Shown here: positions 7,489 to 14,752 of the stretch, one piece after another
Layout of the letters: every line of letters starts with the position of its first letter
How positions within the stretch are numbered: the stretch's first letter is position 1
Assembly: GCA_003141695.1 (NCBI GenBank)
Contig: PLNE01000152.1
Coordinates: forward strand, 21,629 to 66,194
DNA length: 44,566 nucleotides
DNA from: Candidatus Dormiibacterota bacterium
GTDB lineage: Bacteria; Chloroflexota; Dormibacteria; Aeolococcales; Aeolococcaceae
Direction: 5' to 3'
Notes under the pieces: model-generated
The model's database searches: none
What the model was told of the DNA's origin: nothing
Seen by the model: the letters and a program-made list of their open reading frames with translations, nothing else
Position numbers and translations under genes: made by a program

Positions 7489-7926
7489 TCAGGCCACCAG
7501 CACCAGGTCGAGGCGGGGGAATTGACCGAAGGCAGCATCCGTCGTGACCATCCGGTAGCCGGCTGAGATCGAGAAGGCGGCCAGGTAGGCGTCCATCCAC
7601 AGTTTCGGGGCGGCCGTGTCGCGGAGCGTCAGCTCCCTCCATCGGGCCTCGATCCCCGGAGGCTCGTCAGCCCGGAGCATCACGCGATCATCGGCGAGGA
7701 GCGCCTCATACGCGGCCCACGCCTCTCGGTTGCTGAGCGGCGGATTCCCGTAGGGCGCGAGCACGGCGGCGTTGGTGAGCAGCCGGAGGTACGCCTGCTG
7801 GGTCACCCGGCAGAAGAGGACGCTTCCGGGCACGGCCATCTGGTCGAACCAGCGCCGCGCCGCCGCTGCGTGAGCGTGCCCGGACAGCGTCAGCGCCAGC
7901 CAGAGGTTGACGTCGCAGAGGTTCAC
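7489..7926 (-). CDS. vapC: VapC-family PIN-domain toxin
   Basis: The 145-residue PIN-domain ribonuclease starts MNLCDVNLWLAL, where the first conserved acid (D5) sits in the usual N-terminal strand. Later acids lie in the YEAL and DDRVM region, in KLWMDAYLAAF (conserved D of the third strand-helix) and in MVTTDAAFGQF (fourth acidic position). All four active-site positions seem kept, so it is probably functional. Toxins of this type cut tRNA or other RNA and are neutralised by the paired antitoxin. The GTG start overlaps the vapB stop by 4 bp, in the usual antitoxin-toxin order. The pair sits between two copies of a duplicated secreted-protein module. Confidence 0.88.
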   Translation of the reverse strand: MNLCDVNLWLALTLSGHAHAAAARRWFDQMAVPGSVLFCRVTQQAYLRLLTNAAVLAPYGNPPLSNREAWAAYEALLADDRVMLRADEPPGIEARWRELTLRDTAAPKLWMDAYLAAFSISAGYRMVTTDAAFGQFPRLDLVLVA

Positions 7927-8192
7927 GATGTCGAGCGCTCCGCCTCCTCTGCCACCAGGAGCTCGGCCACCCGATCGGGAGTCAGCTCGTAGCCAGGGAG
8001 GGCCGGGTGAGCACAGACGACGAGCGGAAGCCGCACCTGTCGCCGGCGCCCCTCCAGGCGGTCCCCCTCGCTGGCCAGCCCACGCCGGAGCAGGTCGGCC
8101 AGCACGTCCTTGAGCCGTCGTCCCTCGTTCACGGCGCGGATCCGGGCGGCACGCATCAGGTCGTCCGGCAACTCCAACGTGGTCTTAGCCAT
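7923..8192 (-). CDS. vapB: VapB-type ribbon-helix-helix antitoxin
   Basis: This 89-residue protein opens with MAKTTLELPDDLMRAARIRA, the typical DNA-binding beta-strand and first helix of ribbon-helix-helix antitoxins. NEGRRLKDVLADLLRRGL is the second helix. The C-terminal 50 residues (PLVVCAHPALPGYELTPDRVAELLVAEE) would wrap the toxin. The ATG at 8192 is preceded by a TACCAT hexamer at 6 nt, so the message is probably leaderless. The complex is expected to repress its own promoter, as in other vapBC operons. Confidence 0.85.
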   Translation of the reverse strand: MAKTTLELPDDLMRAARIRAVNEGRRLKDVLADLLRRGLASEGDRLEGRRRQVRLPLVVCAHPALPGYELTPDRVAELLVAEEAERSTS

Positions 8193-8198
8193 CGACGC

Positions 8199-8204
8199 AT
8201 GGTA
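8199..8204 (-). promoter_or_regulatory. Putative -10 element of vapBC (leaderless)
   Basis: TACCAT lies 6 nt before the vapB ATG. TTACCC lies 18 bp further upstream as a weak -35 candidate. Confidence 0.5.
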
Positions 8205-8317
8205 CCAGCTTGATGGTTTAATGGGTAACTACGGCGTGATGGGGGACGTGGGCAGCGCCCTGCTGCCGCACCATCGGGCGGCGTAACCTGCGGCTTCTCG
8301 CGCCCGTTCACGTGGCA

Positions 8318-8449
8318 ATGGGAAACGTCCAGCGCCGGGGCATCCCGCTAGCTACGGTGGGCACCAGCCCCCTGGTGGGCGTGGTGACGCTGAGTTCGAG
8401 CGATGTCTGGGCCGTCGGAGCCGCCATCCTGCACGCGACATGCGCCTGA
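8318..8449 (+). pseudogene. Miniaturised relic of the propeller lipoprotein gene
   Basis: The 43-codon frame from ATG 8318 to TGA 8449 joins pieces of the lipoprotein at 4795-6231. VQRRGIPLAT matches its start (IERWGVPLAAT), GTSPLVGVVTLSSSDVWAVGAAIL matches the sixth blade, and HATCA plus stop matches its last residues. DNA just upstream (GGCGGCGTAACCT near 8277) also matches the region before 4795. About 1.3 kb of the middle is gone, yet the frame remains open. The signal peptide and lipobox Cys are lost, so a product is unlikely to work like the parent. The remainder of 8205-8580 holds only decayed homology to the parental intergenic and signal-peptide region. Confidence 0.75.
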
Positions 8450-8580
8450 CCCGCCCGACCGTCACCGGCTTTCGCCGTCTTCATTCCCGCTACGTGGACG
8501 ATCGCTAGGAGCCCACGGATCAAGGGAGGCTCACACGCTCGACCCGCGGTCGACGCCGTGCCGCACATCGGACCGTCCTG

Positions 8581-9678
8581 ATGGTCGTCGCAGCGGCGGT
8601 CCTTCTTACCGGCGGGGGGCCTGCAACCGCCCGCCTCACCAGCGCAGCCGCGTCCTCCAGCTCGCCGAAGCCGACCGCATCCACGACTGCGGACACGTGG
8701 TCGGAGCTGCACCCCGCGACGGCTCCGCTCCCGCGTGACTCCGCAGTGGTGGCCTATGACGACGCCACGCAGACGGTGGTGGTGAGCGGCGGAGAAGCCA
8801 GCTGCGGGCCTATCGGGCGCGACGTGTACACGGACACCTGGACCTCGGACGGTTCGGGGTGGAAGCAGGTCTCAACCGATGCGCCGGGGGTGTTCGGCGT
8901 GCCGAACGCCTACGACGACGCCACGGGCACCGTCGACCTCATCTGGGTGCCGAGTTGCGGCAGCCTGGACACGAGCCAGTGGAACGGGCAGACGTGGACG
9001 GACACGTGGGCCGAGACGGCGCCCGGCTACGATCAGCCGGTCCCTGATAGCGACGGCGCCATGGCCTACGACCCGGCCACCAAGACGCTCGTGCTCTGGT
9101 CTCCCTCTCCCGGCTACAACCTCGATGCAGCGTCGTCCGCGCCCATGAACCAGTCGTCCACGTGGAGTTGGGATGGGTCGACGTGGCAGCAGCTCTCACC
9201 GGATACGTCACCGCCGTCGTCCATCGGGGGGCAGACCCTGGATGTGCAGATGGTCTACGACTCCGCGACCGGCCAGATGCTCCTTTACGGCGATCCTTCC
9301 CAGACCATGTGGGCGTGGGATGGCAGCGACTGGTCGCCGATCTCGACCATGGGAGGCCCGTCGGCCCGGGTGGGTGCGAGCATGGTGTACGACTCGGCTC
9401 TGGGCGAGGCACTCCTCTTCGGCGGCGCCGCCGTGAGCGGGTTCACGCCTGCGTCGGCGAGCCAGGTTGAATCGTTCACCATGGGGGCGCCGCTGAACGA
9501 TCTCTGGGCCTGGACCGGCAACGCCTGGAAGCAGCTCCATCCGGCAATCTCGCCGCCGGCGCGGTTCTACGCGCAGATGGCGTACGACGCGGCCAGTGGT
9601 CAGGTGGTGCTCTTCGGGGGCGCCGTCAACAACACCGCCGACATCGCCGACACCTGGGTCTACGGACCGCCCACCTGA
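8581..9678 (+). CDS. Kelch-type beta-propeller protein, paralogue with damaged N-terminus
   Basis: The 365-residue product is a clear paralogue of 6270-7454. It has the same six kelch-like repeats (DTWTSDGSGWKQV, WNGQTWTD, TWSWDGSTWQQL, MWAWDGSDWSPI, DLWAWTGNAWKQL, DTWVYGPP) and an almost identical C-terminus. The only start in frame is ATG 8581, inside the hydrophobic segment (VVAAAVLLTGGGPATA). Codons just upstream still encode a recognisable RRRAAHRTVL basic region, but there is no start codon there and a TAG at 8506-8508 closes the frame. The basic n-region of the signal peptide is therefore lost, and export may fail. It may be a gene in decay. Confidence 0.7.
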   Translation: MVVAAAVLLTGGGPATARLTSAAASSSSPKPTASTTADTWSELHPATAPLPRDSAVVAYDDATQTVVVSGGEASCGPIGRDVYTDTWTSDGSGWKQVSTDAPGVFGVPNAYDDATGTVDLIWVPSCGSLDTSQWNGQTWTDTWAETAPGYDQPVPDSDGAMAYDPATKTLVLWSPSPGYNLDAASSAPMNQSSTWSWDGSTWQQLSPDTSPPSSIGGQTLDVQMVYDSATGQMLLYGDPSQTMWAWDGSDWSPISTMGGPSARVGASMVYDSALGEALLFGGAAVSGFTPASASQVESFTMGAPLNDLWAWTGNAWKQLHPAISPPARFYAQMAYDAASGQVVLFGGAVNNTADIADTWVYGPPT

Positions 9679-9701
9679 GCTGGCCACGGTCCGCGCGCTG
9701 G

Positions 9702-9707
9702 TAGATT
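9702..9707 (+). promoter_or_regulatory. Putative -10 element of the dehydrogenase gene
   Basis: TAGATT lies 9 nt before the ATG at 9717. No Shine-Dalgarno is seen, so the message may be leaderless or nearly so. Confidence 0.4.
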
Positions 9708-9716
9708 GACCGTTCA

Positions 9717-10799
9717 ATGTCCATCACCCTCCAGGTCCTCCACGGCGACGAGACCGGCGAGGAGCTGCTCGTCGAAGCCCTCCGCGTGCTGGACGCGGAC
9801 GTCCTCGGCACCCAGCTCGAGCTGCGCCACCACGACCTGAGCCTGGAGAACCGGCGTGCCACCCAGAACCGGGTGGTGATCGAGGCGAGCCACGCCATGC
9901 GTGAGACCGGCTATGGGCTCAAGGCGGCGACCGTCACCCCCGAGGGGCAGGGGGACGTGGGCAGCCCCAACGCCATCCTCCGCGCCGAGGTCGGGGGCAC
10001 GGTGATCCTCCGCACCGGGCGCCGGATCCCCGGGGTGATCCCCATCGCCGGGGTGAGCGCCCCCATCAGCGTGGTCCGGATGGCGGTCGGCGACGCCTAC
10101 GGGGCCAAGGAGTGGCGAGAGGGAGCGGGCGATGACGAGGTCGCCTTCCGCACCGAGCGGATCTCCAGGTCGATCTGCCGGGAGGTGGCGGAGTTCGCCT
10201 TTGTCCATGCGGCGAGGACCCGTGCCCGGGTCTTCGGCGGGCCCAAGTACACGGTTTCGCCGGTGTACGAGGGGCTGCTCAAGGAGGAGATGGACGCCGC
10301 CGCCCAGCGCCACCCGGAGGTGGACTACGAGCCCCAGCTCATCGACGCCACCTACGCCCTGCTGCTCAATCAGGGCGGGGACTCCCTGGTCATCCCCACC
10401 CTGAACCGCGACGGCGACTGCATGAGCGACCTGGTGCTCGGCCTCTTCGGGTCGATCGCCGGCGCCGAGTCGGTGCTGATCGGCTTCACGGGCGACTCGC
10501 TCACCCCGAGCGTCGTGATGGCGGAGGCCCCGCACGGCACCGCACCGGCGCTCCGGGGCAAGAACCTGGCCAACCCGATGGCGATGATCCTGGCCTGCGC
10601 GTCGGTGCTCGGCCTCATGCCGGGCGACGAGGTCCGGACCGCCTCCCGTGCCATCTATGAGGCTGTCTTCGAGACGGTGCGGCACGGCACCCGGACCGCC
10701 GACCTCGGTGGGCACTCGCTCACCGACCAGTTCACCGACGCCGTCATCGAGGCGGTGCGGGGCAAGCTCGAGGTCTGGGGCACGCTCGGGGTCGGCTGA
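9717..10799 (+). CDS. Isocitrate/isopropylmalate dehydrogenase family enzyme, probably isocitrate dehydrogenase
   Basis: This cytoplasmic 360-residue enzyme oxidatively decarboxylates a 2-hydroxy-dicarboxylate. It shows the family's N-terminal LHGDETGEELL, LKAATVTPE and GSPNAILR (substrate phosphate/Ser loop), then RTGRRIPGV. A Lys/Tyr-containing middle (AYGAKEWREG, RVFGGPKYTVSPVYEG) follows. The C-terminal cofactor segments are AEAPHGTAPALRGKNLANPMAMILA and TADLGGHSLTDQF. The arginine-rich RTGRRIP segment and the HGTAP-x-x-GKN-x-ANP motif favour isocitrate over isopropylmalate. No leu genes lie nearby, supporting a TCA role. NAD versus NADP use cannot be settled by eye. It converges with the HEAT-repeat gene (34 bp gap). 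Confidence 0.85.
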   Translation: MSITLQVLHGDETGEELLVEALRVLDADVLGTQLELRHHDLSLENRRATQNRVVIEASHAMRETGYGLKAATVTPEGQGDVGSPNAILRAEVGGTVILRTGRRIPGVIPIAGVSAPISVVRMAVGDAYGAKEWREGAGDDEVAFRTERISRSICREVAEFAFVHAARTRARVFGGPKYTVSPVYEGLLKEEMDAAAQRHPEVDYEPQLIDATYALLLNQGGDSLVIPTLNRDGDCMSDLVLGLFGSIAGAESVLIGFTGDSLTPSVVMAEAPHGTAPALRGKNLANPMAMILACASVLGLMPGDEVRTASRAIYEAVFETVRHGTRTADLGGHSLTDQFTDAVIEAVRGKLEVWGTLGVG

Positions 10800-10833
10800 T
10801 CCCTCCGGTCTGACCCTCAGGAGCCGCCCGCTC

Positions 10834-11661
10834 TCAGGGAGGGTCGAGAGCCCCGCTGATCGTCTCGAGCGCCGCGCGAGCGGCCCGGCGCACCCCCTCG
10901 TCGCCGTCCTGGAGCGCGGCGGTCAGCGCCTCGACGGCTCGCGCATCGCCGATCCCGGCCAGCGCCTGGACGACGTCCCAGCGGACCTCGCCGTCCGGGT
11001 CCGCCAGGGCGGCGATGAGGGGTGGGACGGCCCGAATGTCGGCGACCCGGCCGAGCGCCTGAGCGGCACTCCCGCGCGTCCCTCCGTCGCGGGCGCCGAG
11101 CAGGGTCACCAGGGGTTCCACGGCGGAGGCATCGCCGATCCGGCCCAGTGCCTGGGCGGCACCAGAGCGCACCGCCCCGCTGCGGTCCCTGAGAGCGCCG
11201 AGGAGGGGGTCCACCGCCGAGGCGTCGCCGATAGCGCCCAGCGCCGCGGCGGCCACCGCTCGCACGTCCGCCTTTCGGTCGGCGAGAGCGGCCAGGAGGG
11301 GCTCGACCGCGGGTGCCCCGATGCGACCGAGGGCGGCGCCGGCGCCCCTGCGCACGTCTCCGTCCCGATCCATGAGGGCGGCGACGAGGGCCGGGATGGC
11401 GATGGGGTCGCCGATCTCCCCCAGCGCCCAGGCGGCCCCATAGCGGGTGTCCGGCCCGCGGTGCCCGAGGGCGGCGACGAGGGCAGGCACGGCCGGCCCG
11501 CCGACCCTGCCCAACGCCATGGCGGCGAGGCTGCGCACCTCAGGGTCGCTCTGGCGCCCGAGGGCGGCGATGAGCGCGGTCACGTCCCCGCCGGCCTCGA
11601 TCACGCTGACATCCGGAACTCCGACCGGCGCCGGGCTCCCCTTCGAATGACCAGGCTTCAC
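10834..11661 (-). CDS. HEAT-repeat (PBS-lyase-like) protein
   Basis: The 275-residue protein is almost wholly made of about eight 30-31-residue helical repeats. The pattern is PLLAAL-x-D-x(4)-VR-x(2)-AA-x-ALG-x-IGD/A, for example PALVAALMDRDGDVRRGAGA and DPLLGALRDRSGAVRSGAAQ. Such alpha-solenoids act as protein-binding scaffolds. The PBS-lyase name is historical and says nothing of function here. There is no signal peptide. The GTG at 11661 follows a CATAAT hexamer at 9 nt. It is upstream of no obvious partner and is convergent with the dehydrogenase gene. Repeats are very regular, so expansion or contraction by recombination is possible. Confidence 0.85.
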   Translation of the reverse strand: MKPGHSKGSPAPVGVPDVSVIEAGGDVTALIAALGRQSDPEVRSLAAMALGRVGGPAVPALVAALGHRGPDTRYGAAWALGEIGDPIAIPALVAALMDRDGDVRRGAGAALGRIGAPAVEPLLAALADRKADVRAVAAAALGAIGDASAVDPLLGALRDRSGAVRSGAAQALGRIGDASAVEPLVTLLGARDGGTRGSAAQALGRVADIRAVPPLIAALADPDGEVRWDVVQALAGIGDARAVEALTAALQDGDEGVRRAARAALETISGALDPP

Positions 11662-11670
11662 GGTTCGGTG

Positions 11671-11676
11671 ATTATG
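11671..11676 (-). promoter_or_regulatory. Putative -10 element of the HEAT-repeat gene
   Basis: CATAAT lies 9 nt before the GTG at 11661, the same hexamer as at parA. No Shine-Dalgarno is present. Confidence 0.4.
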
Positions 11677-11700
11677 ACCGCCCCGCGCACCCGATTCAGG

Positions 11701-12954
11701 TCAGACACGGAAGACCCGGCGCACCTCCGCGATCCCCTCGCCCAGCCGGTCGATCTCCTCGTGGGTGTTGTAGAGGTACACGGACGCCCGCGCGGTGGCC
11801 GGGACGTCCAGCTCCCGCATCAGCGGCTGGCAGCAGTGATGCCCCGCCCGCACCGCGATGCCGAGGCGGTCGAGGATGGTGCCGGTGTCGTGGGGGTGGA
11901 CGTCGGCGACGTTGAAGCTCACTGCGCCCCCGTGGATGGCAAGGTCCCGGGGGCCGTACACGGTGGCCCCCGACTCGTCGAGGACGTCGATCATGTGGCG
12001 GACCAATCCCTGCTCGTGGGCGTGGATGCGCTCGATCCCCACCTCGTCCAGGTAGTCGCAGGCGGCGGCGAGGCCCACCGCCGAGGCGACGTCGGGGGTC
12101 CCCGCCTCGAACTTGTGGGGGACCGTGTTCCACGTGGAGCGCTCCAGCTCCACCTTGGCGATCATGCTGCCCCCGCCCAGGAAGGGGGGCATCCGCTCCA
12201 GCAGCTCGGGCCGGGCCCAGAGCGCGCCGCTCCCCATCGGGCCGCACATCTTGTGGCCGGAGAAGGCGAGGAAGTCCACCCCCAGCTCCCTCGTCGAGAC
12301 CCGCATGTGGGGCACCGACTGGGCGCCGTCGAGGCAGACCAGCACGTCCCGCCGGTGGGCCTCCGCGGTGATCGCCGCGATGTCGTTCACGGTGCCGAGC
12401 ACGTTGGACTGGTGGGTGAGGCTGAGCAGCCGGGTGGGCGGCGCGAGCAGCTCGTCGAGGTTGGAGAGTTCGAGGCGGCCGTCCTCGGTCAGGCCGATGA
12501 AGGCGAGCTGGAGCCCGGCGCGCTCGGCGGCCAGCTGCCAGGGGACGAGGTTGCTGTGGTGCTCCATCAGGGTGAGCACGATCCGGTCGCCCTTTTGGAG
12601 CAGCTCCCGGGCGTAGGAGCCGGCGACCAGGTTCAGCGCCTCGGTGGTGTTGCGGACAAAGACCAGGCCCTGCGGGTCGGCGTCGATGAATCCGGCGACC
12701 CTCACCCGCGACGCCTCGAAACGATCGGTCGCCTCGTTTCCCAGCTGGTGGACGCCGCGGTGGACGTTGGCGTTGCTGCGCCGGTAGTAACGGTCGACTG
12801 CGTCCATAACTTGGATCGGCTTCTGGGAGGTGGCCGCGGAATCCAGGTAGGTGAGCGGGTTCCCGCCCACCTCGCGGTCGAGGATCGGGAAGTCGGCGCG
12901 GATACGCTCCAGGTCCAGGGAGGGGGCGGTGGCGGGGTCGATGGTCGTGGCCAT
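11701..12954 (-). CDS. sufS: SufS cysteine desulfurase (group II)
   Basis: This PLP enzyme takes sulfur from cysteine for the SUF machinery. The 417-residue protein has YLDSAATSQKP near the N-terminus, LTLMEHHSNLVPWQ, LVCLDGAQSVPHM, and the PLP-binding Lys in FSGHKMCGP. The catalytic Cys is in RAGHHCCQPLM near residue 370, on the short loop of group II (SufS) enzymes, which need SufU as sulfur acceptor. A GTG at 12966 in frame overlaps the end of the Rieske gene, so either start is possible and both keep tight coupling. It is the last gene of the rrf2-sufCBD-Rieske-sufS operon. Confidence 0.96.
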   Translation of the reverse strand: MATTIDPATAPSLDLERIRADFPILDREVGGNPLTYLDSAATSQKPIQVMDAVDRYYRRSNANVHRGVHQLGNEATDRFEASRVRVAGFIDADPQGLVFVRNTTEALNLVAGSYARELLQKGDRIVLTLMEHHSNLVPWQLAAERAGLQLAFIGLTEDGRLELSNLDELLAPPTRLLSLTHQSNVLGTVNDIAAITAEAHRRDVLVCLDGAQSVPHMRVSTRELGVDFLAFSGHKMCGPMGSGALWARPELLERMPPFLGGGSMIAKVELERSTWNTVPHKFEAGTPDVASAVGLAAACDYLDEVGIERIHAHEQGLVRHMIDVLDESGATVYGPRDLAIHGGAVSFNVADVHPHDTGTILDRLGIAVRAGHHCCQPLMRELDVPATARASVYLYNTHEEIDRLGEGIAEVRRVFRV

Positions 12955-12958
12955 GGAT

Positions 12959-13285
12959 TCAGCCACTCAGGGCAACCCTGATCATGCCGTCGGCGACCTC
13001 CACCCGGTGGACGCGCACCGGCTCCACTGCGGGCAGGGTGATGGGGTCACCTGTGCGCAGGTCAAACGCCGAGCCGTGCAGCGGGCACTCGATGGCGCAG
13101 CGCTCCAGGTCCAGGTCGCCCTCGGAGAGCGAGGCCTCCTGGTGGGTGCAGGTGTCGTCGACGCAGTGCAGCCGCCCCTCGACGTTGAAGATCGCGATCG
13201 GCACCTCATCGACCTCGACCCGCGCCGCGTGTCCCGGAGGGATGTCGGCCGCCCGGGCCACCATCACCCATTGGTCCGCGATCAC
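12959..13285 (-). CDS. Rieske [2Fe-2S] ferredoxin in the suf operon
   Basis: This 108-residue soluble protein is a one-domain Rieske ferredoxin. CTHQEASL and CPLHGSAFDLRTG carry the two Cys and two His cluster ligands (C-x-H near residue 45 and C-x2-H near residue 64). It resembles the ferredoxin subunits of ring-hydroxylating dioxygenases, but no oxygenase is near. A Rieske gene next to sufD is a recurring feature of SUF operons in high-GC Gram-positives, where it may supply electrons. That role is inference. GTG 13285 overlaps the sufD stop (GTGA). A much longer frame continues upstream through sufD but is not coding. Confidence 0.9.
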   Translation of the reverse strand: MIADQWVMVARAADIPPGHAARVEVDEVPIAIFNVEGRLHCVDDTCTHQEASLSEGDLDLERCAIECPLHGSAFDLRTGDPITLPAVEPVRVHRVEVADGMIRVALSG

Positions 13286-14628
13286 GGAGCGACCTCGTCG
13301 GCGTCGAGGCCGCCCCCACCCCCATCTCCGATCTCGGCGTCGACCAGTGCGAGCAGCCACTCCCGGGTGGTCTCGAGGGGGACGCGGTCGAGGACATCGG
13401 CGAAGTAGCCGCGGACCACCAGCCTCTCGGCGTCGTCCGCTGGAATGCCGCGCGCCATCAGGTAGAAGCGCTCCTCGTCGTCCACGTGGCCCACCGTCGT
13501 CCCGTGCCCGCAGCGGACGTCGTTGGCCTTGATCTCCAGCCGCGGGACGCCACTGGCGCTGGCCCCCTGGCTGAGCAGGAGGTTGCGGTTGACCACGTAG
13601 CCGTCCGCGTGGATGGCTCCGGGCAGGACGTCGATCAGGCCCCCGTAGACGCTCTGGGCGTGGTCGCGTGCGGCCACCTTGAGGAGCAGATTGCTCCTGG
13701 TGTCCGGTCCGCGATGGAGCTGGAGGGACTGGTGGTCGATGTGCTGGTGGGCGTCCGCGAAGCAGACCGCGAAGACGTCCGCCTCGGAGCCGCGGCCCTC
13801 CAGGATCACGTCCCAGTAGGCCTTCTGCAGCCGAGCGCCGAGGGTGGCGCCGAACAGGCGGTAGTGGGCGCTCGTGCCGCAGTTGGCCCGGCGGGTCGAG
13901 AAGTGCCAGGTCTCGGGGGGGAGCTGCTGCACGGGGATGTCGTCGAGGCGGGCGTCCTCTCCGAGCTGGAAGGCGGTGACGGCCACGGAGAGGCGGGGAG
14001 CCGGGTCGGCCGGGCCGACGAGGTCCTCGACCAGGGTCAGCGAGGCGTGGTCGTCGAGCACCACCAGGGTGGCGGGGAAGGACGCCTGCTCGTCCCCGGC
14101 GGCGAGATGTGCGATCCAGACCGGGGCCACCGCCTGCATCCCGGCGGGGACGTGGATGAAGACGCCGCCCCGCCAGAGCGCGTTCCACATGGCCACGAAA
14201 TAGGACTCACCGATGCCGATGCCGGAGAGACCGCGCTGGACCAGGTCGGGATGGCGTTCCGCCGCCTCCTCGAGGGAGGAGACGATCACCCCCTGGGCGA
14301 GCAGCGACTCGGCGTTCTCGACGGTCACACCTCCGTCCGGGCCGCAGAGGACCAGCGCCGCTCCGGGGAGGGCCGTGGCGTGGCGGCTCTGGGCCAGCTC
14401 CACCAGCTCGCGCGCGGGGGTTCCCGCTGCGGCGAAACGGTCGAGGTGGAGCTTGGCGATGTCGGTGCGCCGCCAGTCCTCGTCGCGTGACGAGGACGGC
14501 GCCGGCATCGCCGAGAAGGCGTCCCAGGCCGCCGTCCTGCGGTCGGCGAGCCACGCCGGGCTGCCCGCGACTCTGGCGTCGAGGGTCTCCCGGCAGACGA
14601 CCCCGGTCGCGGTCGCTGCCTCTGCCAT
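13282..14628 (-). CDS. sufD: SufD, subunit of the SufBCD scaffold complex
   Basis: SufD pairs with SufB and, with two SufC ATPases, forms the complex that builds Fe-S clusters. The 448-residue protein has the N-terminal WRRTDIAKLHLDRF segment, a beta-helix core (GVFIHVPAGMQAVAPVWI, LVVLDDHASLTLVEDL, DVILEGRGSEADVFAVCFAD) and DTRSNLLLKVAARD. The conserved KANDVRCGHGTTVGHVDDE region contains the His expected at the SufB-SufD interface. The C-terminus, YLMARGIPADDAERLVVRGYFADVL, is the usual SufC-docking helical part. The gene is separated from sufB by 124 bp and coupled to the Rieske gene by 4 bp. Confidence 0.96.
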   Translation of the reverse strand: MAEAATATGVVCRETLDARVAGSPAWLADRRTAAWDAFSAMPAPSSSRDEDWRRTDIAKLHLDRFAAAGTPARELVELAQSRHATALPGAALVLCGPDGGVTVENAESLLAQGVIVSSLEEAAERHPDLVQRGLSGIGIGESYFVAMWNALWRGGVFIHVPAGMQAVAPVWIAHLAAGDEQASFPATLVVLDDHASLTLVEDLVGPADPAPRLSVAVTAFQLGEDARLDDIPVQQLPPETWHFSTRRANCGTSAHYRLFGATLGARLQKAYWDVILEGRGSEADVFAVCFADAHQHIDHQSLQLHRGPDTRSNLLLKVAARDHAQSVYGGLIDVLPGAIHADGYVVNRNLLLSQGASASGVPRLEIKANDVRCGHGTTVGHVDDEERFYLMARGIPADDAERLVVRGYFADVLDRVPLETTREWLLALVDAEIGDGGGGGLDADEVAP

Positions 14629-14752
14629 CAGACGGCGGCGCTCCAGGGCGCCGAGGTCAAGGAAGCGAGCAGCGCAGGGAGGGAGCGCACTGAGGTGCGT
14701 GACCGACCGAGCAGCGGAGCTGACGCCGAGATCGGCGTTCTGGACGCCACCG
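14629..14752 (-). other. 124-bp gap inside the suf operon
   Basis: All other neighbouring genes from rrf2 to sufS overlap or are a few bases apart. This gap has a short hairpin (CGCAC-TGAG-GTGCG) and a C/T-rich stretch on the coding strand, but no gene, promoter or terminator that I can support. Confidence 0.4.

Noticed and set aside
10812-10846. Possible hairpin terminator between the dehydrogenase and HEAT genes
   Set aside because: The arms pair only over seven bases with a long loop and overlap coding sequence, so the support is weak.
10648-12981. Long open frame on the plus strand
   Set aside because: It runs antisense through the HEAT-repeat and sufS genes, which have clear family motifs. 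The product is low-complexity Arg/Gly/Val-rich, as expected for antisense frames in GC-rich DNA.
12959-14188. 409-codon frame that would fuse a long N-terminus to the Rieske domain
   Set aside because: The first about 300 codons overlap sufD out of frame and are Arg/Pro-rich noise. The real gene starts at GTG 13285, overlapping the sufD stop.
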